From Eubacterium limosum (GTDB lineage: Bacteria; Bacillota; Clostridia; Eubacteriales; Eubacteriaceae): DNA of 64,000 bases. A model generated the notes under the pieces. That model made no database searches. It saw nothing but the letters and a program-made list of their open reading frames with translations, and was not told where the DNA came from. Made by a program: the position numbers and the translations under genes. The stretch lies in NCBI RefSeq assembly GCF_000807675.2, contig NZ_CP019962.1:3941157-4005156 (forward strand), in the 5' to 3' direction. Positions 52,395 through 62,050 of this stretch are shown here, one piece after another. How positions within the stretch are numbered: position 1 is the stretch's first letter; each line of letters opens with the position of its first letter.

Positions 52395-53192
52395 CTACTC
52401 CTTCAGTAAATGCATAACTGCCTCCAGTACCCCACCGCTGATGTTACGGGCCTTATCCGAAATTGTATGGCAATAGGCTGTATCACCTCGTGGGTCGACA
52501 TCGGCTATTTTTAATCCTTTTTTAACATTCGTACCATGGGAAATCATACCGCGCAGCACACCGTCGAGCTTAGATATAACCGGGGTTTCTCCGATAAAGG
52601 CAAGACATTCACCCTTTTTTACCAAATCCCCAATATCATGGCACAGCCGGATCGCTCCAGAATCTGGCGCGTGTATTACCCGTTCGTGTGTGTAACCGCC
52701 AATATTTCCAGGAATACCGGTATTTCTTGCCGCCATTCCCTCATACAAAATTCTTCCAAGGTGGTGCCCCCGGTTGGTTTCAATCACAGCGTCAACATCC
52801 TCTTTTGCAGTGAAGCCAGGTCCCAGAGCAATAACGGCTTTTGCCATATCCCTGGTCGTTCCCAGATTTTTTTTTGCAAGTATTGCGTCAACCACCGCAT
52901 CCGGACGGACCATCCGGATCATATCACCTCTTGGATCGACACAGACGGGTATCTCATCCCTTTTCAAACAATAGCACGCCTCCTCAATGGACTCACAGCG
53001 CCTCGCCATCACTCCTTCCACAACAGCCGTACCATCGTGAATGGCCTGGGCAAACGCAACAGTGCGCCGGATAACAGTAGGGGCTTCAATGTCAAGGGCA
53101 ATCACTCTGAATCCCGCTTTATAAAGCCGGTATATGGTACCGGTGGCAATATCTCCGGCTCCACGCACAATAATCGTTTCACTAATTTTCAT
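52395..53192 (-). CDS. yqeB: Selenium-dependent molybdenum hydroxylase accessory protein YqeB
   Basis: 265 residues from MKISETIIVRGAGD; seven further codons upstream are unlikely. IIVRGAGDIATGTIYRLYKAG is a Rossmann-like start, and GRILYEGMAARNTGIPGNIGGYTHERVIHAP is characteristic of the EF2563/YqeB family of hydroxylase maturation proteins. It overlaps mocA slightly. Biochemistry is not established; genomic linkage to selenium-dependent xanthine dehydrogenases defines it. Confidence 0.9.
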   Translation of the reverse strand: MKISETIIVRGAGDIATGTIYRLYKAGFRVIALDIEAPTVIRRTVAFAQAIHDGTAVVEGVMARRCESIEEACYCLKRDEIPVCVDPRGDMIRMVRPDAVVDAILAKKNLGTTRDMAKAVIALGPGFTAKEDVDAVIETNRGHHLGRILYEGMAARNTGIPGNIGGYTHERVIHAPDSGAIRLCHDIGDLVKKGECLAFIGETPVISKLDGVLRGMISHGTNVKKGLKIADVDPRGDTAYCHTISDKARNISGGVLEAVMHLLKE

Positions 53193-53793
53193 TCTCAGAC
53201 CATTCCTTTTCATAATATTCCAGTAAACGCCGATAGTCCTCAGGCGTGTCAGCGTCCATGACGCAGGTTCTGTCTCCCTGAATTTTTATCAGCGCCTCGG
53301 TGTGTTCTTTTATAATCCCCCGGCCCCCGGCATCACCTGAGACTGTCAACAGCTCCTTAAACCAGCATTTTCCAAAAGCTACGGGGTGCCCTTTCTGGCC
53401 TTTATATTCCGGCATTATTATGCTCGTCGGATTTTTCATAATCGCCTGTTCTATTTGCCCCACCAGCTTCCTGCTGACCAGAGGCTGATCACCAAGGAAC
53501 ACCAGAATACCCTGACACTCCGGATAATGCTTCGCGAGATAAGCGACTGCTATTTTTAAAGAAGTCGACTGTCCAAGCTCTGGCTGATCATTGACTAAAT
53601 AAATAAGCCCTTTACCCGTCTCAATACTGCCAAGAATGGCATTTCGCGTTACAATAACGATTACATCCCCAAAGCTTTCTGCCACACCATCAATGGTTTT
53701 TTCCAGAATCCTTTTTCTGCCGATGGGCAAAAGAAGCTTTTCACTGCCCATGCGGCGTGACAATCCTGCTCCAAGAATAACAGCTCCTAACAT
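53182..53793 (-). CDS. mocA: Molybdenum cofactor cytidylyltransferase
   Basis: 203 residues. GAVILGAGLSRRMGSEKLLLPIG is the nucleotidyltransferase signature; ILVFLGDQPLVSRKLVGQI carries the metal-binding GDQP. It transfers CMP to Mo-molybdopterin, making the dinucleotide cofactor used by xanthine dehydrogenase-family enzymes. It overlaps both yqeC and yqeB, so the three are coupled. Confidence 0.92.
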   Translation of the reverse strand: MLGAVILGAGLSRRMGSEKLLLPIGRKRILEKTIDGVAESFGDVIVIVTRNAILGSIETGKGLIYLVNDQPELGQSTSLKIAVAYLAKHYPECQGILVFLGDQPLVSRKLVGQIEQAIMKNPTSIIMPEYKGQKGHPVAFGKCWFKELLTVSGDAGGRGIIKEHTEALIKIQGDRTCVMDADTPEDYRRLLEYYEKEWSENEN

Positions 53794-54530
53794 AAATACC
53801 AGGTCCCTTCACGCAAAGACGCAGCAATACAACCGTCAAAATAAGGTTTTGCCGCTTCACAAAGCATCTCTGCTTTCTTTTCATTTCCACTATCTGCCTT
53901 ATTAACAAGCAAAAATTTTGGATTTTTAAAGTTTTTCAGTTTCTCACTCACGAACCAGTCCATACTCTCCCTGAAAAAAGCGAGATCAAAACGCTTTCCC
54001 TTCAAATTCCGAGGGCAGCGGTGCAGGTTCACATCGCTCATGGATTCGTTTAAAAGCTCACAGCCAATCACATGAATCAGCTTCGTTGTGTTTTGGGGAA
54101 TAACCGGTTCCCACTCTCTGTATATTTTATAGGGATTTCCTCCAGCTCCATCTCCTTCATTCAGAAAAATCCAGTCCTCCAGCTCTTTAAACAGACAGTC
54201 CAACAGCTCGGGTGCCGCCCCTTTTACCTTATGATCCTCAATACAGCGTTCTGCAAAATAATACAGGTCACTGTCCTGTTTCACTAAACGGCTCAACAGC
54301 GCCTTATACGACGCTGTTATGATCACCTCGCCGTCAAAGGCATATGGATAACGCATTTTTGTGGTGGTGGTTAAAAGGGTTCTGCCCTTATCCTTAAGCT
54401 CACTGCCTAAACAGGAGAGCAAAGACGTCTTACCACCGCCTCCGGTGACCGTAACAAAGTCAGGCTGTTCGATACCGAACAGCGCTGACAGTTTCATGTT
54501 CTCATTTTGCACACAAAGTTTTTTATTCAT
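53787..54530 (-). CDS. yqeC: Selenium cofactor biosynthesis protein YqeC
   Basis: 247 residues from MNKKLCVQNEN, whose ATG lies inside the end of the regulator gene just after AGAAGGA; a start 11 codons later lacks a site. VTVTGGGGKTSLLSCL is a P-loop-like motif. LLTTTTKMRYP and LLVNKADSGNEKKAEML follow the YqeC pattern. It is probably a nucleotide-dependent maturation factor for selenium-containing molybdenum hydroxylases, alongside YqeB and MocA. Confidence 0.88.
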   Translation of the reverse strand: MNKKLCVQNENMKLSALFGIEQPDFVTVTGGGGKTSLLSCLGSELKDKGRTLLTTTTKMRYPYAFDGEVIITASYKALLSRLVKQDSDLYYFAERCIEDHKVKGAAPELLDCLFKELEDWIFLNEGDGAGGNPYKIYREWEPVIPQNTTKLIHVIGCELLNESMSDVNLHRCPRNLKGKRFDLAFFRESMDWFVSEKLKNFKNPKFLLVNKADSGNEKKAEMLCEAAKPYFDGCIAASLREGTWYLC

Positions 54531-55170
54531 TTTCCTTCTTAATGGTAGCCAGGTAGCGGTAAACGGTCGGTACCGAAACACCGAGCATATCCGCCACATG
54601 CCAGATGGTCCCTTTAACCATAAAGGTTCCAAGTCCCTGAAGTCTTTCAACCACTTCAATTTTTTCCTGCTTGCCCATTTTCCTAAGGTCTCCGTGATTG
54701 CTTGGCAGCACACGGCTCATGTTATTGATGACCAGTTCTTTGACGTTAATATTGAAGTTTTCTTCAGTCTCTTCATCTTTTCTGAGTGGTTCAACCGTAA
54801 TGAGCGATTCGAGGATATCCCGGGCTTCTGCAAATTTCTGACAATCCATATTCAGACAGAGCAGGCCGATCAGCTCGCCGTCATCATCCTTAATAAAATA
54901 CGTTGCCGAACGTATAATGTTGCCTCTCGGAGACATTCCCCGATAGTTTACACGGTATGGTGCTTCTTTGTAGGCCTCATTCTTAATGAGCTTAAGGCCA
55001 TAGTCCGTAACCGGAGCCCCTAATTCACGTCCGCTGATATCGCCATTTCGGATTGCCACAATCGATGATTGACAGTCCGAGAGGTCGTGCAGTACCACCT
55101 CTGTGTTTTCTCCTAAATAATCTGCTAAAAAGTCTACCAGTACTTTGTAGGATTCAAGATCTTTTGCCAT
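54523..55170 (-). CDS. YheO-type PAS/HTH regulator of the Mo/Se operon
   Basis: 215 residues from MAKDLESYKV (ATG after AGAAGGAGAAT). The N-terminal YheO-like PAS domain (about 1-120) has EVVLHDLSDCQSSIVAIRNG and ATYFIKDDDGELIGLLCLNMD. The C-terminal HTH (about 165-215) has HVADMLGVSVPTVYRYLATI. It is a paralogue of the regulator at 62051-62707. It heads the maturation operon and overlaps yqeC. It likely senses a purine-pathway metabolite through the PAS-like domain (inference). Confidence 0.88.
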   Translation of the reverse strand: MAKDLESYKVLVDFLADYLGENTEVVLHDLSDCQSSIVAIRNGDISGRELGAPVTDYGLKLIKNEAYKEAPYRVNYRGMSPRGNIIRSATYFIKDDDGELIGLLCLNMDCQKFAEARDILESLITVEPLRKDEETEENFNINVKELVINNMSRVLPSNHGDLRKMGKQEKIEVVERLQGLGTFMVKGTIWHVADMLGVSVPTVYRYLATIKKENE

Positions 55171-55302
55171 AATTATTCTCCTTCTGAACTTTAATTCATA
55201 TAAACAAAGAACGCTTATAATCATTGTTTAAAAATGTTATATTCCTATTATCGCAGATTTCGGAGAAAAATTCAATAATAATTTATTATTGTGTCGATTT
55301 TT

Positions 55303-56628
55303 TTAAAGATCCTCATTTTCAAAGGGTGTATTCTTTGGTAAAATTAAGTTTAAAAGGATTGCAGACAGGGTTGAAACCACAACGGCCGACTCTCCAAAAA
55401 GACTGTCAATCCAGGCCGGAAGCTGTTCCATCGCGCCGGGAACCTGGGAAATGCCAATGCCAAGCGCAACCGATAGACCAACAATGGTTGCATTTCTCTG
55501 AGTCAGTTCACTCTGCATAAAAAGCTTAACCCCGGTCATGGTAATGGTAGCAAAAACTGAAATTGTCGCGCCGCCCAGTACACAGTACGGGATGGTCATC
55601 ATTAAAGCTGAAAATTTTGGAAAAAGACCGGCCAGGACAATAAAGCCTGCGGCAAATCCGATGACCACACGGTTAATAACCCGGTTCGTTACAACAATAC
55701 CAACATTTTGCCCAAAGGTAGAAGTCGGAAGCCCACCAAAGATCGAACCGATAATACTGGAGACACCATTGCCCATCAGGCCTCTTGACAGTTCATCAGT
55801 CGTAGGTTCACGGTCCATGGCGCCCACACTGAGTGCGGAAAACTGCCCGATGGATTCCACCGAGTTGACCACAAACAAAATCGACATGGATATAATCGCA
55901 GGCAAATGAAATTCATATCCAAAATGCCCTATCGCCGGCAGCATAAACCAGCTGGCCTCCTGTACGGTTGTGAAATCAATCATTCCACAGAACAGGGCGA
56001 TGACATAACCGATGATCATCGACAAAAGAATGGACGCCAGACGGGCAAAGCCCTTGGTAAAGTTATTAAAGAAAATAACCAGTACCAATGTGATCATGGC
56101 GATGATCCAGTTCATGGGAGAACCGAAATTTTCGCTTCCCGCGCCCCCTGCCATATATTTAATGGCGGTAGGATATAATGACAGACCAATGGTAAAAACC
56201 ACGGTACCAGTAACTACCGGCGGAAAAAGTTTTCGAAGCTTTTTAATGAAAATACCAATCAGTATTCCCACAACGCCGCCAATAACCTGGGAGCCTAGTA
56301 TGGTCGCAATATTATAATCGCTGACAATACCAATCATCGTTGGAAGATAGGCAAAGCTGACCCCCATAATAACCGGAAGACCAGAGCCAACCTTTCTGAA
56401 GGGTGGAAATAACTGAATAAGCGTGGCGATACCGGAGATGATAAGCGCCGCCTGAATAAGAATCCGGGTATCGGCCGGCGATAAGCCTCCCGTACCGGCC
56501 ACAATAATGGCTGGAGTTACACAGCCAACAATCATCGCTGCAACATGCTGCAGTGCCAACGGGATCGCTTCTTTAATTTTCGGCATTCCCTTAAGTTGAT
56601 AAATGACATTATCTTTATCGTTATTCAT
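55303..56628 (-). CDS. NCS2-family purine/urate permease
   Basis: 441 residues, about twelve to fourteen membrane segments. KEAIPLALQHVAAMIVGCVTPAI at the start and STFGQNVGIVVTNRVINR (a NAT-signature variant, one residue shorter after the Gly than the usual QNxGxxxxT) identify the nucleobase:cation symporter-2 group of xanthine and uric acid carriers. It is last in the ygeW-type operon. Uptake of urate or xanthine fits the neighbouring enzymes. The spacer to the divergently placed upstream regulator of the Mo/Se operon holds no other gene. Confidence 0.9.
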   Translation of the reverse strand: MNNDKDNVIYQLKGMPKIKEAIPLALQHVAAMIVGCVTPAIIVAGTGGLSPADTRILIQAALIISGIATLIQLFPPFRKVGSGLPVIMGVSFAYLPTMIGIVSDYNIATILGSQVIGGVVGILIGIFIKKLRKLFPPVVTGTVVFTIGLSLYPTAIKYMAGGAGSENFGSPMNWIIAMITLVLVIFFNNFTKGFARLASILLSMIIGYVIALFCGMIDFTTVQEASWFMLPAIGHFGYEFHLPAIISMSILFVVNSVESIGQFSALSVGAMDREPTTDELSRGLMGNGVSSIIGSIFGGLPTSTFGQNVGIVVTNRVINRVVIGFAAGFIVLAGLFPKFSALMMTIPYCVLGGATISVFATITMTGVKLFMQSELTQRNATIVGLSVALGIGISQVPGAMEQLPAWIDSLFGESAVVVSTLSAILLNLILPKNTPFENEDL

Positions 56629-56707
56629 GATTTTCTCCTCATGACCTTAGAGGACCGTTAAGGGCAGCCCTCCAAGAACACTTTGTGCACGGTGTGTTAA
56701 CGCATCG

Positions 56708-57085
56708 TTATTTTGCTGCAATGGCTTCAATCTCAAAAGAAGCCCCTTTTGGCAATGCTGCAACCTGAACGCAGGAACGCGCCGGGTAGTCGGCTGTAAA
56801 GTATTGCGCATAAATATCATTAACCGCAGCAAAGTCATTCATGTCTGTTAAAAAGACCGTTGTTTTCACAACGTTTTCAAAAGAAACACCTGCTTCGGTT
56901 AAAATGGTTTTTAAATTTTCAAAACCTGTTTTAGCCTGGGCTTCTAAACCTTCTGCCAGAACACCGGTTTCCGGATCCAGACCCAGCTGTCCTGAAATAT
57001 AAATAGTTTCTCCCGCGGCATTGGCATGTGAATAAGGTCCGACAGCGGCTGGTGCTTTCGCCGCATTGATAACTGTTTTACTCAT
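56708..57085 (-). CDS. ridA: RidA-family enamine/imine deaminase
   Basis: 125 residues, full RidA length. AVGPYSHANAAGETIYISGQLGLDPETG and the C-terminal PARSCVQVAALPKGASFEIEAIA with the substrate-binding Arg are canonical. RidA clears reactive 2-aminoacrylate and related imines. These form during the beta-elimination reaction of diaminopropionate ammonia-lyase encoded three genes upstream, which explains its presence in the operon. Confidence 0.95.
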   Translation of the reverse strand: MSKTVINAAKAPAAVGPYSHANAAGETIYISGQLGLDPETGVLAEGLEAQAKTGFENLKTILTEAGVSFENVVKTTVFLTDMNDFAAVNDIYAQYFTADYPARSCVQVAALPKGASFEIEAIAAK

Positions 57086-57125
57086 AATATTCTCCTTCTT
57101 GTTACTTGTTAAAAATTTAACTTAT

Positions 57126-58058
57126 CTATTTAATAATAGTTCCTGTTTTTCCCTGGATACCGTCCTTTGCCTTTTCAAGCAGAGTAATCAACGCAAAACG
57201 GTCTGAACCCGATTTTGCAAATTCCATTGCCGCCTGAACTTTCGGCAGCATGGAACCAGGAGCAAACTGTCCCTCATCAGCGTATTTTTGAGCTTCTTCA
57301 ACACTGATTTCAGACAGCCATTCTTCATTCGGCTTGCCAAAATTAATGGCAACCTTTTCGACAGCAGTTAAAATAATCAGACAGTCTGCGCCGATTTCCT
57401 TTGCCAGCAGACAGCTTCCAAAATCCTTGTCCACGACAGCGGCAGCGCCTTTTAAATGATTTCCCTGAGCATAAACAGGGATTCCGCCGCCCCCGGCTGC
57501 CACAACGACCTGCCCGGCGTCTGCCAGAGCTTTAACGGTTTCAATTTCAATTATCTCAACGGGTTTGGGTGAGGCGACAACACGCCGGTAGCCCCGCCCC
57601 GCATCCTCCACAACATCATAATTTCTTTCCCGGACCATTTCGTCCGCTTCTTCCTTTGTCATGAAACGGCCAATGGGTTTTGTTGGATGGCTGAAGGCTT
57701 CATCGTCAGGATCGACGCGCATCTGGGTAATAATGCTTGAAACCGGTTTGTGAATTCCCCGGTTAAGGAGCTCCTCCCTCAACGCATTCTGAAGATCATA
57801 ACCAATATATCCCTGGCTCATCGCCACACAAACAGATAAAGGCGCCACCGGATTTCCCGGGTCTGCCTTTGCCAGCTCACCCATGGCCAGATTGATCATA
57901 CCGACCTGCGGCCCGTTTCCGTGAGAAATAACAACTTCATTTCCTTCCTCTATTAAATCCGCGATGGCTTTAGCCGTATTTTTAACCGCCGCCATTTGTT
58001 CTGGTAGATTGTTGCCTAAAGCGTTTCCACCTAGGGCGATCACAATTTTCTTGCTCAT
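57126..58058 (-). CDS. arcC: Carbamate kinase
   Basis: 310 residues from MSKKIVIALGGNALGNN (ATG after AAAGGAGAAAACC); a 14-codon extension lacks a site. VISHGNGPQVGMINLAM, VVAAGGGGIPVY and VDKDFGSCLLAKEIGADCLIILT are the conserved amino-acid kinase motifs. It converts carbamoyl phosphate and ADP to ATP, ammonia and CO2, the energy-yielding last step of the pathway fed by YgeW. Confidence 0.95.
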   Translation of the reverse strand: MSKKIVIALGGNALGNNLPEQMAAVKNTAKAIADLIEEGNEVVISHGNGPQVGMINLAMGELAKADPGNPVAPLSVCVAMSQGYIGYDLQNALREELLNRGIHKPVSSIITQMRVDPDDEAFSHPTKPIGRFMTKEEADEMVRERNYDVVEDAGRGYRRVVASPKPVEIIEIETVKALADAGQVVVAAGGGGIPVYAQGNHLKGAAAVVDKDFGSCLLAKEIGADCLIILTAVEKVAINFGKPNEEWLSEISVEEAQKYADEGQFAPGSMLPKVQAAMEFAKSGSDRFALITLLEKAKDGIQGKTGTIIK

Positions 58059-58086
58059 GGTTTTCTCCTTTAAATGAAAAATGGAT

Positions 58087-58115
58087 GGATGGCTGAGCAA
58101 AGGGCCCGGCCATCC
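58087..58115. repeat. Intercistronic hairpin between ygeW and arcC
   Basis: GGATGGC and GCCATCC arms around a loop that contains GGGCCC. The minus strand continues with ATCCATTTTT, so it might act as a weak attenuator or mRNA-stabilising structure between the two genes. Confidence 0.45.
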
Positions 58116-58139
58116 TCAAATTTATTTTTCGGCTCGCTT

Positions 58140-59339
58140 TTATTTGGTAAAGAAGCGGTCAATACCTCTTTCTTCCAGAGCCTTTAGGGTTGCCTGAGGA
58201 TCTTTTTCCTTTGCCAGGAAGATCATAGCGGCAATAATATATGGTTTGTAGCTGGCTTCTTTATATAATTCTGTACGATAGCGGTCGAATACAGAGGCTT
58301 CAACTTCGCCTTCTTCACAGCTAACGCCAGTAATGTCAGCTGGGAGGCAGTGCATATAAAGCGCTTTGCCGTCTTTGGTTGTTTTCATCAACTCTTCGGT
58401 GCATTCCCAGTCTTTATGGTTTGCATTCTGAGCGAGCAGTTCTTTTTCTAAGCGATCGATGCCTTCCTGGTCACCGTTGCCGTATAAGATGGTCCGTTCT
58501 TCCATTGCGGAGAAGGGTGCCCAGCTCTTTGGATAAACAACGTCAGCGTCTTTAAAAGCTTCTGCCATGCTGTTGGTCTTTATAAAAGATCCACCGCTTT
58601 CAGCTGCATTCTTTTTAGCCACTTCTTCTACGTCAGACATAATTTCATATCCTTCCGGATGTGCCAGAGTAACGTCCATGCCCAGACGGGTCATCAGACC
58701 GACAATCCCCTGCGGTACAGATAACGGTTTTCCATAGGATGGGGAGTAGGCCCAGGTCATAGCGACTTTTTTACCCTTAAGGTTTTCAATACCGCCAAAA
58801 TAATGGATTAGGTGGAGGGCATCGGCCATTGCCTGTGTTGGATGGTCAATGTCGCACTGCAGGTTGACTAAGGTTGGTTTCTGTTCCAAAATACCGTCTT
58901 TGTGTCCTTCAGTCACAGCGTCGACCACTTCGTGCATATAGGCGTTACCCTTGCCAATATACATGTCATCCCGAATACCGATAACATCTGCCATAAAGGA
59001 GATCATATTAGCAGTTTCACGCACAGTTTCTCCGTGGGCTACCTGAGACTTACCTTCATCTAAATCCTGTACTTCCAGACCTAACAGGTTGCAGGCAGAA
59101 GCAAAGCTGAAACGGGTACGGGTTGAATTATCACGGAACAGAGAAATTCCCAGACCACTCTCAAAGATTTTAGTCGAAATATTATTTTCACGCATATATC
59201 TTAAAGCGTCAGCCACGGTAAACACAGCTTCCAGCTCTTCCGGTGTTTTTTCCCAGGTCAGGAAAAAGTCATTTTCATACATTTCTTTAAAATTCAACGC
59301 ATTCAGTTTATCGATATAGGTTTGTAAAGTTTTATCCAT
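58140..59339 (-). CDS. ygeW: Knotted carbamoyltransferase YgeW
   Basis: 399 residues, longer than ordinary ornithine or aspartate carbamoyltransferases, as usual for YgeW. The carbamoyl-phosphate motif is SLFRDNSTRTRFSFASACN (about residue 67-85); LQCDIDHPTQAMADALHL and MHCLPADITG follow. It is thought to split a carbamoylated purine-breakdown product (such as a 2,3-diaminopropionate- or ureido-type substrate) phosphorolytically and pass carbamoyl phosphate to ArcC. Confidence 0.95.
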   Translation of the reverse strand: MDKTLQTYIDKLNALNFKEMYENDFFLTWEKTPEELEAVFTVADALRYMRENNISTKIFESGLGISLFRDNSTRTRFSFASACNLLGLEVQDLDEGKSQVAHGETVRETANMISFMADVIGIRDDMYIGKGNAYMHEVVDAVTEGHKDGILEQKPTLVNLQCDIDHPTQAMADALHLIHYFGGIENLKGKKVAMTWAYSPSYGKPLSVPQGIVGLMTRLGMDVTLAHPEGYEIMSDVEEVAKKNAAESGGSFIKTNSMAEAFKDADVVYPKSWAPFSAMEERTILYGNGDQEGIDRLEKELLAQNANHKDWECTEELMKTTKDGKALYMHCLPADITGVSCEEGEVEASVFDRYRTELYKEASYKPYIIAAMIFLAKEKDPQATLKALEERGIDRFFTK

Positions 59340-59389
59340 TTTTTAATCTCCTTGGTTTTTATAAATTAATGCTCATAGTTTAAAGCCCA

Positions 59390-59433
59390 GGATAAAGGAT
59401 AAAACGTACAACGTCGCAAATTATCCTTTATCC
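59390..59433. repeat. Perfect 13-bp inverted repeat between ygeY and ygeW
   Basis: GGATAAAGGATAA and TTATCCTTTATCC are separated by 18 bp. No T tract follows, so it is probably an mRNA stem-loop affecting relative expression of the flanking genes, or an operator for an internal promoter. Confidence 0.6.
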
Positions 59434-59447
59434 ACAGCCGAAGTTTT

Positions 59448-60758
59448 TTATTTGGTGTAAACAGTCGGTAAAGCAGCGTAAACAGCGGCACAGGTCACAA
59501 GATCCTGTTTCCAGGTTTTTTCATTTGGTGCATGAGCCTGCGCTTCCGCTCCAGGGCCAAAACCGATTACCGGAATACCGTTACGTCCCATGATGGACAC
59601 GCCGTTAGTTGAGAAGGTCCATTTATCTGTCAGCGGTCGGGCTTTACGTTCTGCCACTGTCTCAGAAGAGCCGATACGTTCTTCACCGTACATTCCTTTG
59701 TAAGCTTCTTCCAATGCTTTAGTAACCTTGTGGTCTTCTGGAATAACCCATGTCGGGAAATAGCACTCGATCGGATAAACACATCCGGTGTAAGAAGGAC
59801 GGTCATATTCATACATCGAAACCTTCACATCATTCCCGTATTTTTTTACATTCGGCAGATTGCGGATTTCTTCCAGACAGCTTTCCCAGGTTTCCCCGGC
59901 AGTCATACGGCGGTCCAGAGAAACCGAACAGCCATCCGCTACTGCACAGCGGCTTGGTGAGCTAAAGAAGATTTCCGATGTGGTGACAGTGCCACGGCCT
60001 AAGAAACGGGCTTCCTTCCACTCCGGATTGTATTTTTCATCCAGCATTTTAACCAGACCCTTGATTTCAGTACCTTCTTCAGCATCATTTTCATTCAGGG
60101 CACGGACATCCTGAAGAATATCCGCCATTTTATAAATGGCGTTGTCGCCACGCTCCGGAGCAGATCCGTGACAGGAGACACCTGCAACGTCGATCCGGAT
60201 TTCCATACGGCCACGCTGTCCACGGTAGATACCGCCATCTGTCGGCTCGGTAGAAACGACAAATTCGGGGCGGACCTTGTCTTCATTGATGATATATTGC
60301 CAGCACAGACCATCGCAATCCTCTTCCTGAACTGTACCGGTTACCAGCACGCTGTATTTGTCATTCAGCATCCCAAGGTCTTTCATAATTTTAGCGCCAT
60401 ATACAGCGGATACAATCCCGCCAAGCTGATCAGAGGTTCCACGCCCTCCGATTTCGCTATCCGATTCAAACCCTTCATAAGGATCAAAATCCCAGTTATC
60501 CATATTGCCAACGCCAACAGTGTCAATATGAGCGTCAAAACCGATCAGGGTATCGCCGGTTCCCATATATCCCAAGACATTCCCCTGTGGGTCAATTTCC
60601 ACTTTGTCAAAACCGAGCTTACGCATTTCTTCAGCAATGGTATTAATATGCTTTTCCTCATCACAGCTTTCGCCCGGGTTTTTCACAATATTGCGGAGGA
60701 ATTTTGTCATATCCTCTTCATAACCCTGTGCCGCTTTTTTGATTGCTTCAAAATCCAT
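59448..60758 (-). CDS. ygeY: YgeY family M20 metallohydrolase
   Basis: 436 residues from [12 protein letters not shown], preceded by AGGAGGCAATTGAAA; a 43-codon extension is rejected. Metal-binding elements of the M20 family are visible in [18 protein letters not shown] and [15 protein letters not shown]. YgeY is linked to selenium-dependent purine degradation and is expected to hydrolyse an amide or ureido bond in a ring-opened intermediate. It lies between the ammonia-lyase (22 bp upstream) and ygeW. Confidence 0.94.
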   Translation of the reverse strand: MDFEAIKKAAQGYEEDMTKFLRNIVKNPGESCDEEKHINTIAEEMRKLGFDKVEIDPQGNVLGYMGTGDTLIGFDAHIDTVGVGNMDNWDFDPYEGFESDSEIGGRGTSDQLGGIVSAVYGAKIMKDLGMLNDKYSVLVTGTVQEEDCDGLCWQYIINEDKVRPEFVVSTEPTDGGIYRGQRGRMEIRIDVAGVSCHGSAPERGDNAIYKMADILQDVRALNENDAEEGTEIKGLVKMLDEKYNPEWKEARFLGRGTVTTSEIFFSSPSRCAVADGCSVSLDRRMTAGETWESCLEEIRNLPNVKKYGNDVKVSMYEYDRPSYTGCVYPIECYFPTWVIPEDHKVTKALEEAYKGMYGEERIGSSETVAERKARPLTDKWTFSTNGVSIMGRNGIPVIGFGPGAEAQAHAPNEKTWKQDLVTCAAVYAALPTVYTK

Positions 60759-60780
60759 TTTCAATTGCCTCCTGTTTAAT

Positions 60781-61992
60781 TTAAATTGATGGGTGTGCGC
60801 CATTCCAGACAATAGCGCGGTAATTTTCAGGATCTGTATCCCCTTCCGTTGAAAACATAATGATCTTAGAATTATGGTCCAGACCAATGCTCTCTCTCAG
60901 CTCTTTATAGTCGTCGCTTTCCATTAAGGTTGCGATTAATCCCATGGATACCGCTCCGGACTCACCGGAGGTTACAGGCATATCCCCTTTTACTGGGGCC
61001 GCCAGCATTCTCATGCCCTTTGCCGCTACCCAGTCCGGGCAGGAAACGAAAAAGGAGCTGTTGTTTTTTAAAATTTCCCATGAGATGGTGTTCGGCTCAC
61101 CACAGGCTAAACCGGCCATGATCGTTTGCATATCTCCATCCACAAAACGGATCTTACTGTCTTTAGCAGAGGCCGATTTATATAAGCAGGCTGCTTCATC
61201 CGCTTCAACCACAACCGTTGTGGGACAGTTTCCCGGGAACAGGTTTGCGAAAAATCCTTGTACTGCTCCGGCCAGAGATCCAACGCCTGCCTGAATAAAA
61301 ATATGTGTCGGACGTTCACAGCCAGCAGTCTTTAACTGCTCGGCGGCTTCCAGCGCCATTGTCCCGTAGCCCTGCATGATCCAGGCTGGAATTTCTTCAT
61401 AACCATCCCATGCCGTATCCTGAACAACCACGCCATTCTCTGTTTTTTCTGCTTCAGCCGCCGCTATACGGACACATTCATCATAGTTTACATCTGTAAT
61501 AGACGCCTCAGCGTTCTCCTTTAAGATGTTTTCCAACCGAATCGGGCTGGAACCCTTAGGCATATAGACGACTGCCTTTTGTCCGAGCTTATTGGCCGCC
61601 CACGCAACGCCACGTCCGTGGTTGCCGTCAGTAGCTGTAAAAAAAGTGGCCTGTCCAAATTCTTCTTTCAGTTTATCGGACGTCAGATAATCATAGTCCA
61701 GCTCGGAAACATCCCTGCCCAGTTTTTGTGCAATATATCTCGCCATTGCAAAGGAACCGCCTAAAACCTTAAAGGCATTGAGACCAAAACGGTAAGATTC
61801 ATCTTTCACAAACAAGCTGCCAATTCCCAGATACTCTGACATTTTGTCAAGCTTTACAAGCGGCGTCTGTGAATACTGCGGAAAGCTTTCATGAAAAGCT
61901 TTTGCCTTTTTAACCGATTCGATGGACATCACCGATAATTCCTTATCGTTCGTTTTTGGCATCTCATTGGATACCCATTTGATTTTTTCCAT
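60781..61992 (-). CDS. dpaL: Diaminopropionate ammonia-lyase (YgeX)
   Basis: 403 residues, fold-type II PLP enzyme. The PLP lysine is in [19 protein letters not shown] (about residue 77), and [19 protein letters not shown] is the second signature. It cleaves 2,3-diaminopropionate to pyruvate and two ammonia molecules. In the ygeWXY pathway this acts on a purine-derived diaminopropionate and yields usable carbon and nitrogen. It heads the catabolic genes after the regulator gene. Confidence 0.95.
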   Translation of the reverse strand: MEKIKWVSNEMPKTNDKELSVMSIESVKKAKAFHESFPQYSQTPLVKLDKMSEYLGIGSLFVKDESYRFGLNAFKVLGGSFAMARYIAQKLGRDVSELDYDYLTSDKLKEEFGQATFFTATDGNHGRGVAWAANKLGQKAVVYMPKGSSPIRLENILKENAEASITDVNYDECVRIAAAEAEKTENGVVVQDTAWDGYEEIPAWIMQGYGTMALEAAEQLKTAGCERPTHIFIQAGVGSLAGAVQGFFANLFPGNCPTTVVVEADEAACLYKSASAKDSKIRFVDGDMQTIMAGLACGEPNTISWEILKNNSSFFVSCPDWVAAKGMRMLAAPVKGDMPVTSGESGAVSMGLIATLMESDDYKELRESIGLDHNSKIIMFSTEGDTDPENYRAIVWNGAHPSI

Positions 61993-62050
61993 TGTTCTCT
62001 CCTGTTGAAGTGTAATACTAAATTGTTTTCAGGGCCGTGATGGTCCTCGC

